NCBI GenBank assembly: GCA_025738555.1
Contig: JAOVFP010000021.1
Location: forward strand, 248,001 to 312,000
Source: Cyathus striatus
Taxonomy: Eukaryota; Basidiomycota; Agaricomycetes; Agaricales; Nidulariaceae
Direction: 5' to 3'
Length of the DNA: 64,000 bases
Positions 33,849 through 43,642 of this stretch are shown in pieces. The position numbers and the translations under genes are program-made. Numbering within the stretch: the stretch's first letter is position 1; every line of letters starts with the position of its first letter. Below the pieces are notes generated by a model, which was not told the origin of the DNA, did not search any database, and worked only from the letters and a program-made list of their open reading frames with translations.

Positions 33849-35258
33849 CCGACTGCTCACACTACTCAGTGCAGCACCCCGACACATCGAACCGAAACAA
33901 CGACAACCCCCTGGAGATTTAAAGCTCCAGAGAGTTCTGACTCAGAAGACGAAGAGAAACCGGAGTCCCAACCAGAAGGACTTGTACGGACCTCGTCACA
34001 AGAGGGAGGAAGCTTTAACCCCTTTGCGTCTATCGCTAGCTCGAGCAAACCTATTGGGAAACGAGTAGCTGATACCACTTCGAAACCAACAAGACCAAGA
34101 TCACAGATCCCCACACCCAGACAGTTCTTTTCAAAAGAACCGACACCGACGCAACGGAACCCTACCCAACAGATTCCAGAAACTTTACTAGCTCAGGAAC
34201 TAGTTGAACACCTGAAAAGAAACCAACCACCCGATAACGACGAATACGTTACAGCAGACGAAGGATACCCTCCACTTCCTAAATCAACAACACCTTCCAC
34301 AATTTCAGACCACGAATCAGACGATAGCATGTCTAGCACAGACGCACCAACACCAAAAGTTAACGACAAAGAATTGAGGTTGAACCCTCCCTCTGTTTTC
34401 GAAGGAGACAAGAAGAAATCTAAAAAATGGCTTCGAGATGTCGAATCCTATTTTTTGATCAATGACAAAATTTACGATACAGATGCAAAGAAGATTATGT
34501 ATGCCATGTCATACATTGGAGGAGGAATTGCTGGAAACTGGAAGGAAAAGAAACAAAACGAAATGTTCAAAACTGATACACCGGCCCCAGGAACCTGGGC
34601 CGCTTTTAAAGAAGATTTCAAAAAAAACTTCGACCCAGTTGATGAAAAAGACGAAGCCTTTCACAAACTCCAGAACCTCACTCAAGGAAAAGGAACAGCT
34701 GATGAATACATCACCGAATTCGAAATACTCGTCAGCCATGTGGAAGGACTTGATGACTTTACCAAAATGGACCTTTTTAAGGCAGGACTTAATCGACCTC
34801 TCCTTCAAAGTATCCACACTCAAAAGGATATTCCTGACACTATTGCAAAATGGCAAGACGATGCCAGGAAATTTGATCGAAACTACAGACAGATCCAGCA
34901 ATATAATAAAACTGGACGAAGGGGATACTTTGCCCCCAGACCAAAAACTACTACCCGAGACCCGAACGCTATGGACGTAGACCATATGGAGATAAACCGA
35001 TTAGATGCAAAAACACGAGGAGAATACTTACAAGCTGGGAAATGCTTTATTTGTGGAACTAAAGGACACATGGCACGGCAATGTCCAAACCGAAACAAAG
35101 AAACCACTTCTCGCACTAACACCAAGAATAATAATCCCTTCATTAAGAAAATGACTGGGAAGGATCTTGCCGAAGAAATGAGGCTCCGAGTTGCAGAACT
35201 CCCAGGGGCTGAACAAGTTGAATACTTCGAAAGTATCAACAAGATGGGTTTTCAATAA
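33846..35258 (+). CDS. Retrotransposon 2 gag protein
   Basis: The frame is open from 33846, just after a TGA in the primer site, to TAA at 35256-35258, but the first ATG is only at 34330 (MSSTDAPTPK). The codons before it are protein-like and acidic (ESSDSEDEEKPES), so a non-AUG start at TTG 33846 or a spliced leader is possible. The capsid-like part includes PPSVFEGDKKKSKKWLRDVE and FKEDFKKNF. A CCHC knuckle CFICGTKGHMARQC lies near residue 400 of the long frame. It ends INKMGFQ at the slippery site. Confidence 0.9.
   Translation: MPTAHTTQCSTPTHRTETTTTPWRFKAPESSDSEDEEKPESQPEGLVRTSSQEGGSFNPFASIASSSKPIGKRVADTTSKPTRPRSQIPTPRQFFSKEPTPTQRNPTQQIPETLLAQELVEHLKRNQPPDNDEYVTADEGYPPLPKSTTPSTISDHESDDSMSSTDAPTPKVNDKELRLNPPSVFEGDKKKSKKWLRDVESYFLINDKIYDTDAKKIMYAMSYIGGGIAGNWKEKKQNEMFKTDTPAPGTWAAFKEDFKKNFDPVDEKDEAFHKLQNLTQGKGTADEYITEFEILVSHVEGLDDFTKMDLFKAGLNRPLLQSIHTQKDIPDTIAKWQDDARKFDRNYRQIQQYNKTGRRGYFAPRPKTTTRDPNAMDVDHMEINRLDAKTRGEYLQAGKCFICGTKGHMARQCPNRNKETTSRTNTKNNNPFIKKMTGKDLAEEMRLRVAELPGAEQVEYFESINKMGFQ
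35246..35258 (+). promoter_or_regulatory. Programmed -1 frameshift site between gag and pol of retrotransposon 2
   Basis: The gag frame reads ATG GGT TTT CAA TAA. G GGT TTT is a canonical slippery heptamer placed two codons before the stop. In the -1 frame the reading continues as SIRRTINPTVGPP directly into the pol frame, which has no ATG until 35336. Confidence 0.7.
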
Positions 35259-38200
35259 GGAGGACTATTAATCCCACTGTAGGGCCTCCTATTCTACTTT
35301 CCAATGTAATTATAGCTGATATTGAACGAAATACTATGCGAGTTCCTGTTACATTAGGAAACGTGGGATCAGTCCCAGCCTTGATCGATTCAGGGGCTGG
35401 AGGAAACTTTATGAGTCGAGCAACTGCGAAGAAATTTAATCTTACTCCGCAACCTTTGGAAAAATTAACACCGGTATACAACGCAGACGGGACCCTTAAC
35501 AAAAAAGGATACATTTCACACTATGTCGACGACAAAGTAAAAGTAGGGACAGCTACTATCCCTACTCGATTTTACCTTTCTGGATTAGGAAACGAATCGA
35601 TTATTATGGGCTACCCTTTCCTAGAACAAACCAACCCTCAAATAAATTGGAAGGAAGGAACCTTAAAAATCGACCAAATGCGACTAGATAGGCAATTTAA
35701 TCAAAGATTTGCACAATCCATGTCAATTGTTCGAATGAAGATGATAAAACCCATCTTAAAAACCAAACAATCAGGACTACCGGCCTCTATAGAAGAAACA
35801 CCAGATGAATCGGAGAAAGAGCAAATGGAAACGCTCCCTCAAGATTATAGGTATTCTCTCGAGGATACAAGAATCCCCGATGAGAAGATGATAGAAATCC
35901 CGGATTTACCATTACAGGACAACTGGAATCCAATTGAAATATACTGGATGCAAATAAATGATGCTGAAGAAGAAGATCTCGAAGAAATGACTGCTGAAAG
36001 CATTCATCTACGAACTTTCTTAACAAAAATTGAAGATCCTCTTCTCTCAGAACATGGATTAGGCACGTCTTATGAAATGAAGGAACCACTATTTGAAAAA
36101 CATGGAATTCCTATCAGAGTAAAACAGACAATCTCACAACGGCTATCTTATGAACCTGAAAAGATCAAGAAAACCTTTGAACAAATGGTACCAGAACACC
36201 TTCAGGATTACAAAGACGTATTCGACAAGGACACCTCCGAAGAATTCCCACCCTCACGACCATGGGATCATCACATTCGAATAAAAAAAGACTTCTTGCC
36301 TAGGAAAAGTAGGGTATACCCCCTCAGCATTCGCGAAGAAAAGGCAATGAACGAATTCGTGGATGAAAATCTTCGAAAAGGATATATCGAAGAAGTCCTA
36401 CCAGACTCAACAGATGCTGAAAATACCGCAGGATTCTTCTTTGTAGGAAAAAAGGACACGGATGACATGAGACCATGCCAGGACTATCGCTATTTAAACA
36501 ACGGAACTATTAAAGATCGTTATCCTTTACCTCACATTAAACAACTCTTAGAGGATCTTAAGGGCGCTGATCTTTTCACAAAAATGGACCTCCGAGGAGC
36601 ATACAATAAAGTCCAGATTGTCCCAGAAGATAGGTCAAAGGCCGCCTTTGTCACTAAAAGAGGCATCTTCAGACCGACTGTCATGTTTTTTGGACTTTGC
36701 AATTCACCGGCAACTTTTATGCGAATGATAAATCATTTGTTAGAAGACTACATCACACAAGGACTCGTCCGAGTATACTTAGACGACATTCTTATTTTCA
36801 CAAAGAATGACCTCGAACTACATCGGCGAATCACACGAGAGATTCTTCAAATATTACGTGATAATGGCCTATTTGCAAAACCCGAGAAATGTTCTTTCGA
36901 AGTAACAGAAGTCGACTATCTTGGTATGATTATCACACCGAACAACATCGCAATGGACCCTAAGAAACTCTCCGGGATAGCGGATTGGCCTGCCCCAACC
37001 AAGGTTAAGGAAATCCAATCATTTGCAGGATTTTGTAACTTCTACCGCCAATTCATTCCTTGCTACAGCAAAAGAATAGAACCTATCCTTAAGCTGACCA
37101 GGAACATCGAATTATGGAATTGGGGCGCAGAACAGCAATCTGCCTTTGACGACCTTAAAGAAGCATTCTTAAGGGAACCAATTCTCAGAATACCTGACCC
37201 TGAGAAACCTTTTACTATGTTGGTCGATGCATCAGACTATGCTACTGGGGCCGTCCTTAAACAGGAAGACGAGAACGGATTCTGGAAACCATGCGGATAT
37301 ATATCTCACATGTTTACAGCCACAGAACGGAATTATCAAATTTATGACAAAGAACTATATGCAATCGTTCATGGTTTTAAAGCATGGAGACACTTACTTG
37401 AAGGACACCCGAACAAGATAGTGGTATTCTCAGATCATGAGAACCTAAAATACTATCGAGAACCCCAGAAGGTTACAAGACGACAGGCTCGATGGTCCCT
37501 TTTCCTTTCAGACTTTGACATTAACATGCAACATATACAAGGGAAAAAGAACCTCGAAGCTGATATGATTTCACGACGCCCCGACTTAACTCCTGATAAA
37601 GAACATGAAAATAATGGCTTAATAGTCTTACCAGATCACTGGTTCATCAACACCTTAAATACAGAATACGATAATTGGTTTGCCAACGTCTTGGAAGCAG
37701 ACTTGCAAATCAATTTTATTTCCACAGAACTCCGAGATTTGGTAGTAAACCAAACCGAAAAAGACACTTTGGCTAAAAAACTAATCACAGCCATCGAAGC
37801 CAAAGAAATCCCTCCTATCCGCTCTTCTTTAGATGACTGGCGAATGGAAAGTGGACTAATCCTCTTTAGAGACCGAGTATACGTCCCTGAAGACAAAAAT
37901 TTACGACGAAGCATTGTAGCCTTGAAACACGACAGCCTACCTGCTGGACACCATGGTCGCAGCTCAACTGAAAAGGAAGTCAAAAAGGAATACTGGTGGC
38001 CGGGAATGGGAGTATTTGTTAAACAATACGTCACAGGATGTGCCACCTGTCAACAAATGGCATATGATCGGAGACCAAAACCACCAGTTAACCCGATACC
38101 TATCCCTGAAAATACACGACCATTTTCACAGGTATCAATGGACTTCATTACTGACTTGCCTAAATCCGAGGGATTCGATGCAATCATGGTTGTGGTCGAC

Positions 38201-39199
38201 CATGGGTCTACTAAGGGGGTAATTTTCGAACCTTGCATCATGAAGGGACTTAATGCAGAAAGAACGGCAACCCTAATTCGAAAAACACTTTACAGACGAT
38301 ACAGCCACCCTAATGCCATCATCTCTGACCGAGACCCACGATTTGTAGCAGAAATATTCCAGGCAATACTTCACTTTCACAAAATCAAATGGAAAGGATC
38401 AACCGCTTATCATCCACAAACCGATGGACAAACGGAAAGGATGAATCAAGAAATTGAAACTTATTTACGATGTTTCTGCAGCGCCAGACAACACGAATGG
38501 GCAAATCATATCCCAGAAGCAGAAATCTCACGAAATGCTCAGGTTAACACGGTCACACAGAAATCCCCTTTCTATTTATTACACGGATACGAACCAGTCA
38601 TCACTCCCACTGTGAGAGATACTACTTATGTCAGAGAAGCAGAGATCAGAATAGACGACATGGCCGAAGCAAGAAAAGAAGCACAGGCTCTAATCCAAAT
38701 TTCTCAACAGAAAACTCGTGAAGCACAGAAACGAGGGTTTACAAAATACAAAGTTGGAGATATGGTGTGGCTTGACACAAAAAACTTATCCATATCCTAC
38801 CCATCTAGGAAAATGGCACCACGATGTGAAGGACCTTTCAAGATCATCGAAAAGCTGGCACCTTATACGTATAAATTGGAACTCCCAGAACAATGGACCA
38901 TTCACCCTGTCTTTAACACCGTTCTTCTCATGCCATACATCGAGACCTCCATCCATGGGGAAAATTTCCTAGAACCACCCCCAGACCTGATTGAAGCCGA
39001 ACCTGAGTGGGAAATCGAAGCCATCGTCGGTCACAAGATACCGAAAAAACGGAAAAATCAACGCACCGAACCAGTAATGCGATATAGAATACGATGGAAG
39101 GGATACTCATCAGCAAAGGATGAATGGGTACATGAAGAATACTTGAGCAATGCTCAAGAACTGTTAGAAGACTATAAGAAGAAGGCTAATCTAAACTGA
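35253..39199 (+). CDS. Retrotransposon 2 pol polyprotein with chromodomain
   Basis: An intact frame entered by -1 frameshift. Protease: ALIDSGAGGNFMS. Reverse transcriptase: CQDYRYLNNGTIKDRYPLPH and VYLDDILIFT. RNase H: LVDASDYATGAVL and VFSDHENLKYY. Integrase: HHGRSSTEKEV..CATCQQ zinc-binding region and catalytic residues in VSMDFITDLPK, ISDRDPRFVAE and AYHPQTDGQTERMNQEIETY. C-terminal chromodomain: MRYRIRWKGYSSAKDEWV. All catalytic residues visible are present. It makes the enzymes for reverse transcription and integration, and the chromodomain is expected to steer integration to heterochromatin. Confidence 0.95.
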
Positions 39200-39254
39200 A
39201 CCGACAGTTTACTACAAACTGCCAACGATCAACCAGTCGTATCTTTCTTCACAA

Positions 39255-40466
39255 ATGTCTTCCAACAACGTCTCTTCTTTCACTGGCTCCCTCCCTTCCA
39301 CCAAAAACGCTCGCCCCACCTTCATCCATTCTACTGAACCACTCATGCTTCCTCCTCTCATCGCAAATATCAACTACCAACACTCTTTACTTGAACGACC
39401 TACCGCACCCCTCGAACTCATTAACGAATACCGTGATGCCCTGCAAAACGTACCAGAACACCAAGTAACCTCGACTCGAAACTTCCTCTCCGATCTACCC
39501 AACGGAAATGCCCTGGTCACTCAGTACGACATCTTCAGAGAAGCAATAGAGATGGAAAATGCCTGTAGGAGGAATCAGGTTAACGCTATTCAAGGAATGT
39601 TTGATGCAGGGTTGCACCGTGCTACCGAAGTAGCACAATTCTTAGACGCACCGGCGACTCCGCTTACGGTAGCAGCAGTAAGAGAACCGAGGACGATCAG
39701 CCGAACGGCGAACTTGGAGTCCGTCGTGTTGGAGGCAGTTTCTACCTCCATCCACAATCTCACCCTCTCCGAAAACGTCCCACTGCCGAACAGCACGGAA
39801 ACATCCGAACCCGAACCCCCCTCCCGACCAGCGACACCCTGGCGCCCCTTATCGCCACCACCAGCAACACTCTACCCAACGAGTGCCCTCCCATCACGAA
39901 GTCCGTCTCCAACCCCGATCAACATTGCTTCCTCTGCGGAAGCACGACACACGTTAAGAAGGACTGCCCAGACTATCGGTGCAACCGCTGTTATCGAAAC
40001 GCCCCCGGGCACACCGCCCCAACTTGTCCCCATCACTTCGCTCCACGACGACCATACCCCGCCACGAAGAGACACCCCCTTACCACCATATACTCCCGAA
40101 CGAAGGAGCGCGTGGAGACAGATTCTCGGTCCATCAGCCCGGATCCCTGCGGAAAGGACGGCTGCGTCTCACACTACAAGGGATTCTGTTACACCGAACG
40201 ACGGAGTAAGATCCCGGGGCAGAGGGAATCGAAGGATGGGAAGGGGTTCCGTTCCCACAGGGAGGAACGACAGGAGAGAGAGAGAGGCAGGAGGGTCAAA
40301 TCGGAGAAGTACTACTTCTGCGGAATTCGACCCAACGGTAAATCAGGGGAACAGGCATGGGAGGAACATCTCCTCAAGACGGAGGATCCAGACGACTACG
40401 ACGTCCTCGGGGACTTCTATCCGGGCAACTGATATTAGTGAAGTTACGGTGAACTTCACGCTTTAA
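39255..40466 (+). CDS. Third ORF of retrotransposon 2, frame A (403 aa), unknown function
   Basis: Starts MSSNNVSSFTGSLPSTKN 55 bp after the pol stop and is open to 40466, just before the 3' LTR. The N-terminal 120 residues look folded (LINEYRDALQNVPEHQ, ALVTQYDIFREAIEMENA), while the second half is Pro/Ser/Arg-rich. From about 39605 a second frame (-1 relative to this one) is also open, and it holds the zinc knuckles. The real product is therefore either this protein or, more likely, a fusion of its N-terminus with frame B. An extra ORF in the env position is unusual for fungal Ty3 elements. Confidence 0.7.
   Translation: MSSNNVSSFTGSLPSTKNARPTFIHSTEPLMLPPLIANINYQHSLLERPTAPLELINEYRDALQNVPEHQVTSTRNFLSDLPNGNALVTQYDIFREAIEMENACRRNQVNAIQGMFDAGLHRATEVAQFLDAPATPLTVAAVREPRTISRTANLESVVLEAVSTSIHNLTLSENVPLPNSTETSEPEPPSRPATPWRPLSPPPATLYPTSALPSRSPSPTPINIASSAEARHTLRRTAQTIGATAVIETPPGTPPQLVPITSLHDDHTPPRRDTPLPPYTPERRSAWRQILGPSARIPAERTAASHTTRDSVTPNDGVRSRGRGNRRMGRGSVPTGRNDRREREAGGSNRRSTTSAEFDPTVNQGNRHGRNISSRRRIQTTTTSSGTSIRATDISEVTVNFTL
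39605..40432 (+). CDS. Third ORF of retrotransposon 2, frame B, with two zinc knuckles
   Basis: The frame is open for about 275 codons without an early ATG, overlapping frame A. It contains CFLCGSTTHVKKDC (CX2CX4HX4C) directly followed by CNRCYRNAPGHTAPTC (CX2CX6HX4C) near 39930-40030. It ends with an acidic segment EDPDDYDVLGDFYPGN at 40432. The knuckle pair and structured C-terminus suggest that this frame is under coding selection, reached by -1 frameshift or splicing from frame A. Nucleic-acid binding is the likely role. Confidence 0.6.
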   Translation, partial: CRVAPCYRSSTILRRTGDSAYGSSSKRTEDDQPNGELGVRRVGGSFYLHPQSHPLRKRPTAEQHGNIRTRTPLPTSDTLAPLIATTSNTLPNECPPITKSVSNPDQHCFLCGSTTHVKKDCPDYRCNRCYRNAPGHTAPTCPHHFAPRRPYPATKRHPLTTIYSRTKERVETDSRSISPDPCGKDGCVSHYKGFCYTERRSKIPGQRESKDGKGFRSHREERQERERGRRVKSEKYYFCGIRPNGKSGEQAWEEHLLKTEDPDDYDVLGDFYPGN

Positions 40467-40477
40467 TAAGGAGATAA

Positions 40478-40962
40478 TGTTACGATTTTCTTTACTTTTC
40501 TATTTACATACGTTTTCTTTACATTCCGATGACTTGTTTGGTATCACCTTTGATACCAAACACCTTATTTTCTTTATTTTACACGATTGTCATTCTATTC
40601 TCAACTCATCCTGAGTCATTTACCTTACTTAGTATACCTTTCTTCTTCTTACTGCGCCGCAGTAATGCACAGTTGATGCACAGCATCTTGACATATTTGG
40701 TTACATTTCTACTTATTATTAGTACGAACTTGGTTGTATTTAAACAGTAGTAACTTGGGCTGTAGAGCTCAAGCTTCAGCTTAAATCGAACTAAGCTTTA
40801 CTTTGATTCATTCACTTCGCTCGTACTTAAGTCTAACCAACTTAAGAGCTTGTGAATAGAGACTCGAACTCGATAATACTGAATTACTTGTTCTCTGAAC
40901 TTGTAATCACGTGACTATCGGACTTGTACGATAAACGTCCCAACCAGAACTTTATCGTAACA
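40478..40962 (+). repeat. 3' LTR of retrotransposon 2
   Basis: 485 bp. It differs from the 5' LTR at three sites only: TGTTACG/TGTTATG, TGCACAG/TGCGCAG and GTACGAT/GTATGAT. Confidence 0.95.
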
Positions 40963-40967
40963 AGTAG

Positions 40968-41180
40968 TACGCCTCTAGATTATAGTCATAGGAGAAATGG
41001 CCGTGGCCGGAGAACGAGGTAGTAATATTAAAGGGAAGGAACAAGTAAACAGTTACAAGTAAACATTAGTAAGGAAGAGTTCGATATATAACAAGTATAC
41101 ATAGTCCGGAGGAAACATACTAAAAGCGGAGTAAACCTGGAGTTGACTCCAATGGTACAGGGATTGTCACGGATATGACA
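40968..41180 (-). repeat. 5' LTR of retrotransposon 1, second part (213 bp)
   Basis: Continues the LTR broken at 33349 and matches 26974-27186. It ends TGACA before the GTGGG duplication. Confidence 0.95.
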
Positions 41181-41572
41181 GTGGGCTGAACTTCTTCCAA
41201 ACCCCTGTGAAGCTACACCATGGCAAGCACTCTGGCTTTCCCAGAGTGACCATGCATTCATCACAACTATGGGATTTGATGTTCAAACCTTCCGCTACAT
41301 TCTCGAGACTCCTGGAGGATTTCAAGACCAATGGGACACTTTCATGGCCTGGTTTATCAGGAAAATCCCCATTGGCTAAATTAGTGAAATTAGTAATACT
41401 AAGATCTACCTGTGCCGAAATGTTACTAATATCAAGTAATTCGAACTTATTTGTACTTATATGGCCTAATATGAACATGATAAGTGTTTATAAGTATTAC
41501 CGGAATTTTCCATAATGAAAATTAAGATTTTGAGCAAGTTTTAGCATAAAATACTAACTAAAGTGCGAGACA

Positions 41573-41608
41573 AATTCTGGAGAGGGGTCTCGAGGCCTCT
41601 CCAGAATT
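41573..41608. repeat. Perfect 13-bp hairpin in the 3' part of the Harbinger-like element
   Basis: AATTCTGGAGAGG and CCTCTCCAGAATT are separated by a 10-nt loop. No coding context. It may be an internal structure of the element. Confidence 0.6.
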
Positions 41609-41784
41609 CTGAATCTGTGTCGGTCTGTAAAGCTCACTAATTTGAAATTTGACTTAAGCGAACTTTGGCATCACGGCACGTAGCTATCTGTAACGATCTA
41701 TTCGCAAAAACCTCGAATAGATCCTTATGGGAAGGTATCCAGTGTCCGACAGTGTCAAGAACATCACTGGCTGTGTGTGCTGTC

Positions 41785-43203
41785 TAAGGTAGGTGAGAGT
41801 TCCATGGTTCAAATTCGGACACAACATACGGTTGACGAGATGTCCAAGGGAACCGAACAGGTCACGTGATCTATTTATACCATACCATATCAGGAAACGC
41901 ATCGTGCAGCATAACCTCCAGAGCTCGGAGAGGAACGTTCGGAACTTGCATATGTTAAGTAGTTAATGTAAATATTTTAAATGTAACTAAAATATATATT
42001 AAAATAATAAATCCATGTATGTAATGTAAGTAACCCTTTACTGCCACTGTTAATAGATGATGCGCGCTCCTGGCCTTGTACGGTAGTCTCTCGTTGATGT
42101 TGGTGCATCACTTAACGTTGCCGGTGGTGGGGGTGGGGGCCTTGCTGCATAATTGGAGCTTGATGGGGCCCGGGCACGTGGGCGGGTCAAGGGCGGGTGG
42201 CGAGAGGTATTCGATGATGACGCAACCGAATATGCAGCTAATCCGCCCTAGCCGCAATTCAGCTCAGCCAAGTATCTAGGCCGAAACTGCATTTACATAT
42301 TAGGAAGTTAACAAATGCAAGTAAGTAAATAGCTATCATAACTATATACCCATAAAATAATACTTCTATTTATACAGTATACATATACATACATGTACTA
42401 AGACAGAGTTATATAAATGAAACTTTGCTAGTCCCGTAGCTTACATTGAAAGCATGGAAAAATAAAATGGACATTAAATTTAAAGAAAGTATGTGAAAAG
42501 TACATTAAATATACATGAAATATACGAATTGATTCGGAAGAACATATAAATTTATATACTGTAATTACAAAGTTTCGGAGTTACACACAATGGTGGGTAC
42601 GGCGCACCGGGGGTGTTTACAAGCGAGCATTGGAAACGAACCTTAGACATCCCATCAACCGTACACAGCCTGCTACAGGCCCACAGCAGCGTAGCCAACG
42701 AACCGGCTCAGGGTAATCACACACTAGTTTTTGTCATGTGACCCTAGCTACCTTTCAACTTTGTCACTGTCAGTATCAGTGTCTAAGATGCTTACAAATT
42801 ATTGTAGTGCGAAGAAATTATCTCCCTGAAATATTTGTTCACATGAAATTACACCAAAAGATGATTCTTGAGTATATAACACATAGAATCTGTTTATGTC
42901 TCAGATGCTGAGATGCAGGTATTATAGTAGCTGTAATTAAGTCTACTTTTTAGAAAATCGCTGAACTACGCGTCGTCAACGCGTGACCTTAAGAACAATG
43001 TCACGTGAAAAATCCATATGTGTCCGAGCTTGACCGAGCCACCTGGACTAAAGCGAGTTGGAAGGAAGTTGGAAATCGAACCATGGAACTCCCGCCTACC
43101 ATAGGTATGGTATATAGATCACGTGACCTGTTCGGTTCCCTTGGACATCTCGTCAACCGTATGCTGTGTCCGAATTTGAACCATGGAACTCTCGCCTACC
43201 TTA
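41785..43203. mobile_element. Non-autonomous 1.4-kb element with ~100-bp inverted repeats
   Basis: Inverted repeats of about 100 bp (41785-41887; 43103-43203) start TAAGGTAGG read inward and are near-identical. The apparent target duplication is GCTGTC (41779-41784, 43204-43209), though a 4-bp CTGT reading is also possible. The interior (41900-43080) is AT-rich and has no coding frame I recognise. It sits immediately right of the hAT element, on the CHAT side. The superfamily is not determined. Confidence 0.75.
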
Positions 43204-43209
43204 GCTGTC

Positions 43210-43642
43210 AACTTCGGTGCTACATCATTCAGCAAACAGCTATAAAGCACTTGTTCACTTCCGCTAGCCAGCGCCCTAGAGCGCTTCATTCATCCATTGA
43301 CGATTGGCTAAGTGACAGCATCCTACTATTTCCTAAAGCAGTAGTTTAAAGAGAGCGCCTTGTGAGTGCCTGTCACATCAGAGTGCTTCACCTTACTTCA
43401 CATTATTTCAGTGACATGAAATTTCACCTCACAGCGACTTTACCGCGCTCTGCGACAGCACTAGCACTACACTTGATCAACAGCATGATCTTTAAAGACT
43501 CAAAAGTATCACTCACTGGCGCTCAACTGCTGCTCTATATAAACGGATTGCTGCATTACTAGTACTATATCAATCTCTGTCGACCTCCCAGACCCAGTTT
43601 CTCAAAAAAAATCTCCCAGGCTTCTCCCAGGCATATCAGAAC
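43210..43642. other. Upstream region of the CHAT-only gene, shared with the TPR-CHAT gene
   Basis: The tract around TATTTCCTAAAGCAGTAG and GAGAGCGCCTTGTGAG (43320-43365) recurs at 60660-60705, and TCTCCCAGGCTTCTCCCAGG recurs just before each ATG. In copy 2 a CACTA-like element (59463-60630) lies within the corresponding region. This conserved stretch is probably the promoter and 5' leader. Confidence 0.65.

Larger units (their letters stand above)
33350..40962 (+). mobile_element. Ty3/gypsy chromovirus retrotransposon 2 (7.6 kb), youngest insertion, three ORFs
   Basis: Two 485-bp LTRs (33350-33834 and 40478-40962) begin TGTTA and end TAACA. The target duplication AGTAG lies at 33345-33349 and 40963-40967, inside the 5' LTR of retrotransposon 1. 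The LTRs differ at three positions by my alignment, all C/T or G/A at CpG. Gag, pol and a third ORF are all open, so this element may be functional or only recently inactive. Confidence 0.96.
26577..41180 (-). mobile_element. Ty3/gypsy chromovirus retrotransposon 1 (7.0 kb own DNA), hosting retrotransposon 2 in its 5' LTR
   Basis: Two 610-bp LTRs (26577-27186; 32953-33349 plus 40968-41180) both begin TGTCA and end TGACA. The target duplication GTGGG lies at 26572-26576 and 41181-41185. The coding strand is minus: gag, then pol with protease, reverse transcriptase, RNase H, integrase and chromodomain. I count roughly ten LTR differences, including several C/T at CpG, so this insertion is older than retrotransposon 2 nested in its right LTR. 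Confidence 0.95.
26423..41350 (+). pseudogene. Harbinger-type transposase N-terminal remnant, split by an LTR element
   Basis: The start MEGLLIPSYYDNQNEEEL is followed by AGTLEARQIRSER, a TGA, then QQHRFYLR up to 26576. Beyond the retrotransposon and one copy of GTGGG the frame resumes as WAELLPNPCEATPWQALW, SDHAFITTMGFDVQTFRY and LETPGGF. The pattern (RRYL.R.ELLPNP..TPW..L, FITTMGFDVETF) is that of fungal DDE_Tnp4 transposases. The catalytic part is missing, so it cannot act. TGA after SER fits CGA to TGA. Confidence 0.75.
26167..41740 (+). mobile_element. Harbinger-like element (about 0.97 kb own DNA) split by a retrotransposon
   Basis: Inverted ends GGATACCTTCCCATAAG are identical on both sides (26167-26183; complement at 41724-41740), followed by ATCTATT. 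The 3-bp target duplication AGT (26164-26166, 41741-41743) lies inside the hAT end motif GTCCGACAGTG. It carries the start of a DDE transposase (26423 onward) that resumes at 41186 after the LTR element. Only about 410 + 555 bp are its own, so it is an internally deleted derivative. Confidence 0.8.
5289..41769 (+). mobile_element. hAT transposon (about 3.3 kb own DNA) expanded to 36 kb by nested insertions
   Basis: The ends are CAGTGATGTT (5289) and its complement AACATCACTG (ending 41769). Perfect 8-bp target duplications GCTGTGTG lie at 5281-5288 and 41770-41777. TGTCTGACA-type subterminal motifs occur near both ends (5309-5385; 26112-26166 continued at 41744-41755). The element encodes a BED/hAT transposase in pieces between 5526 and 26039. 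It contains three direct insertions: 5836-7586, 9546-25438 and 26167-41740. Subtracting these and their target duplications leaves about 3256 bp, a normal hAT length. Confidence 0.9.
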
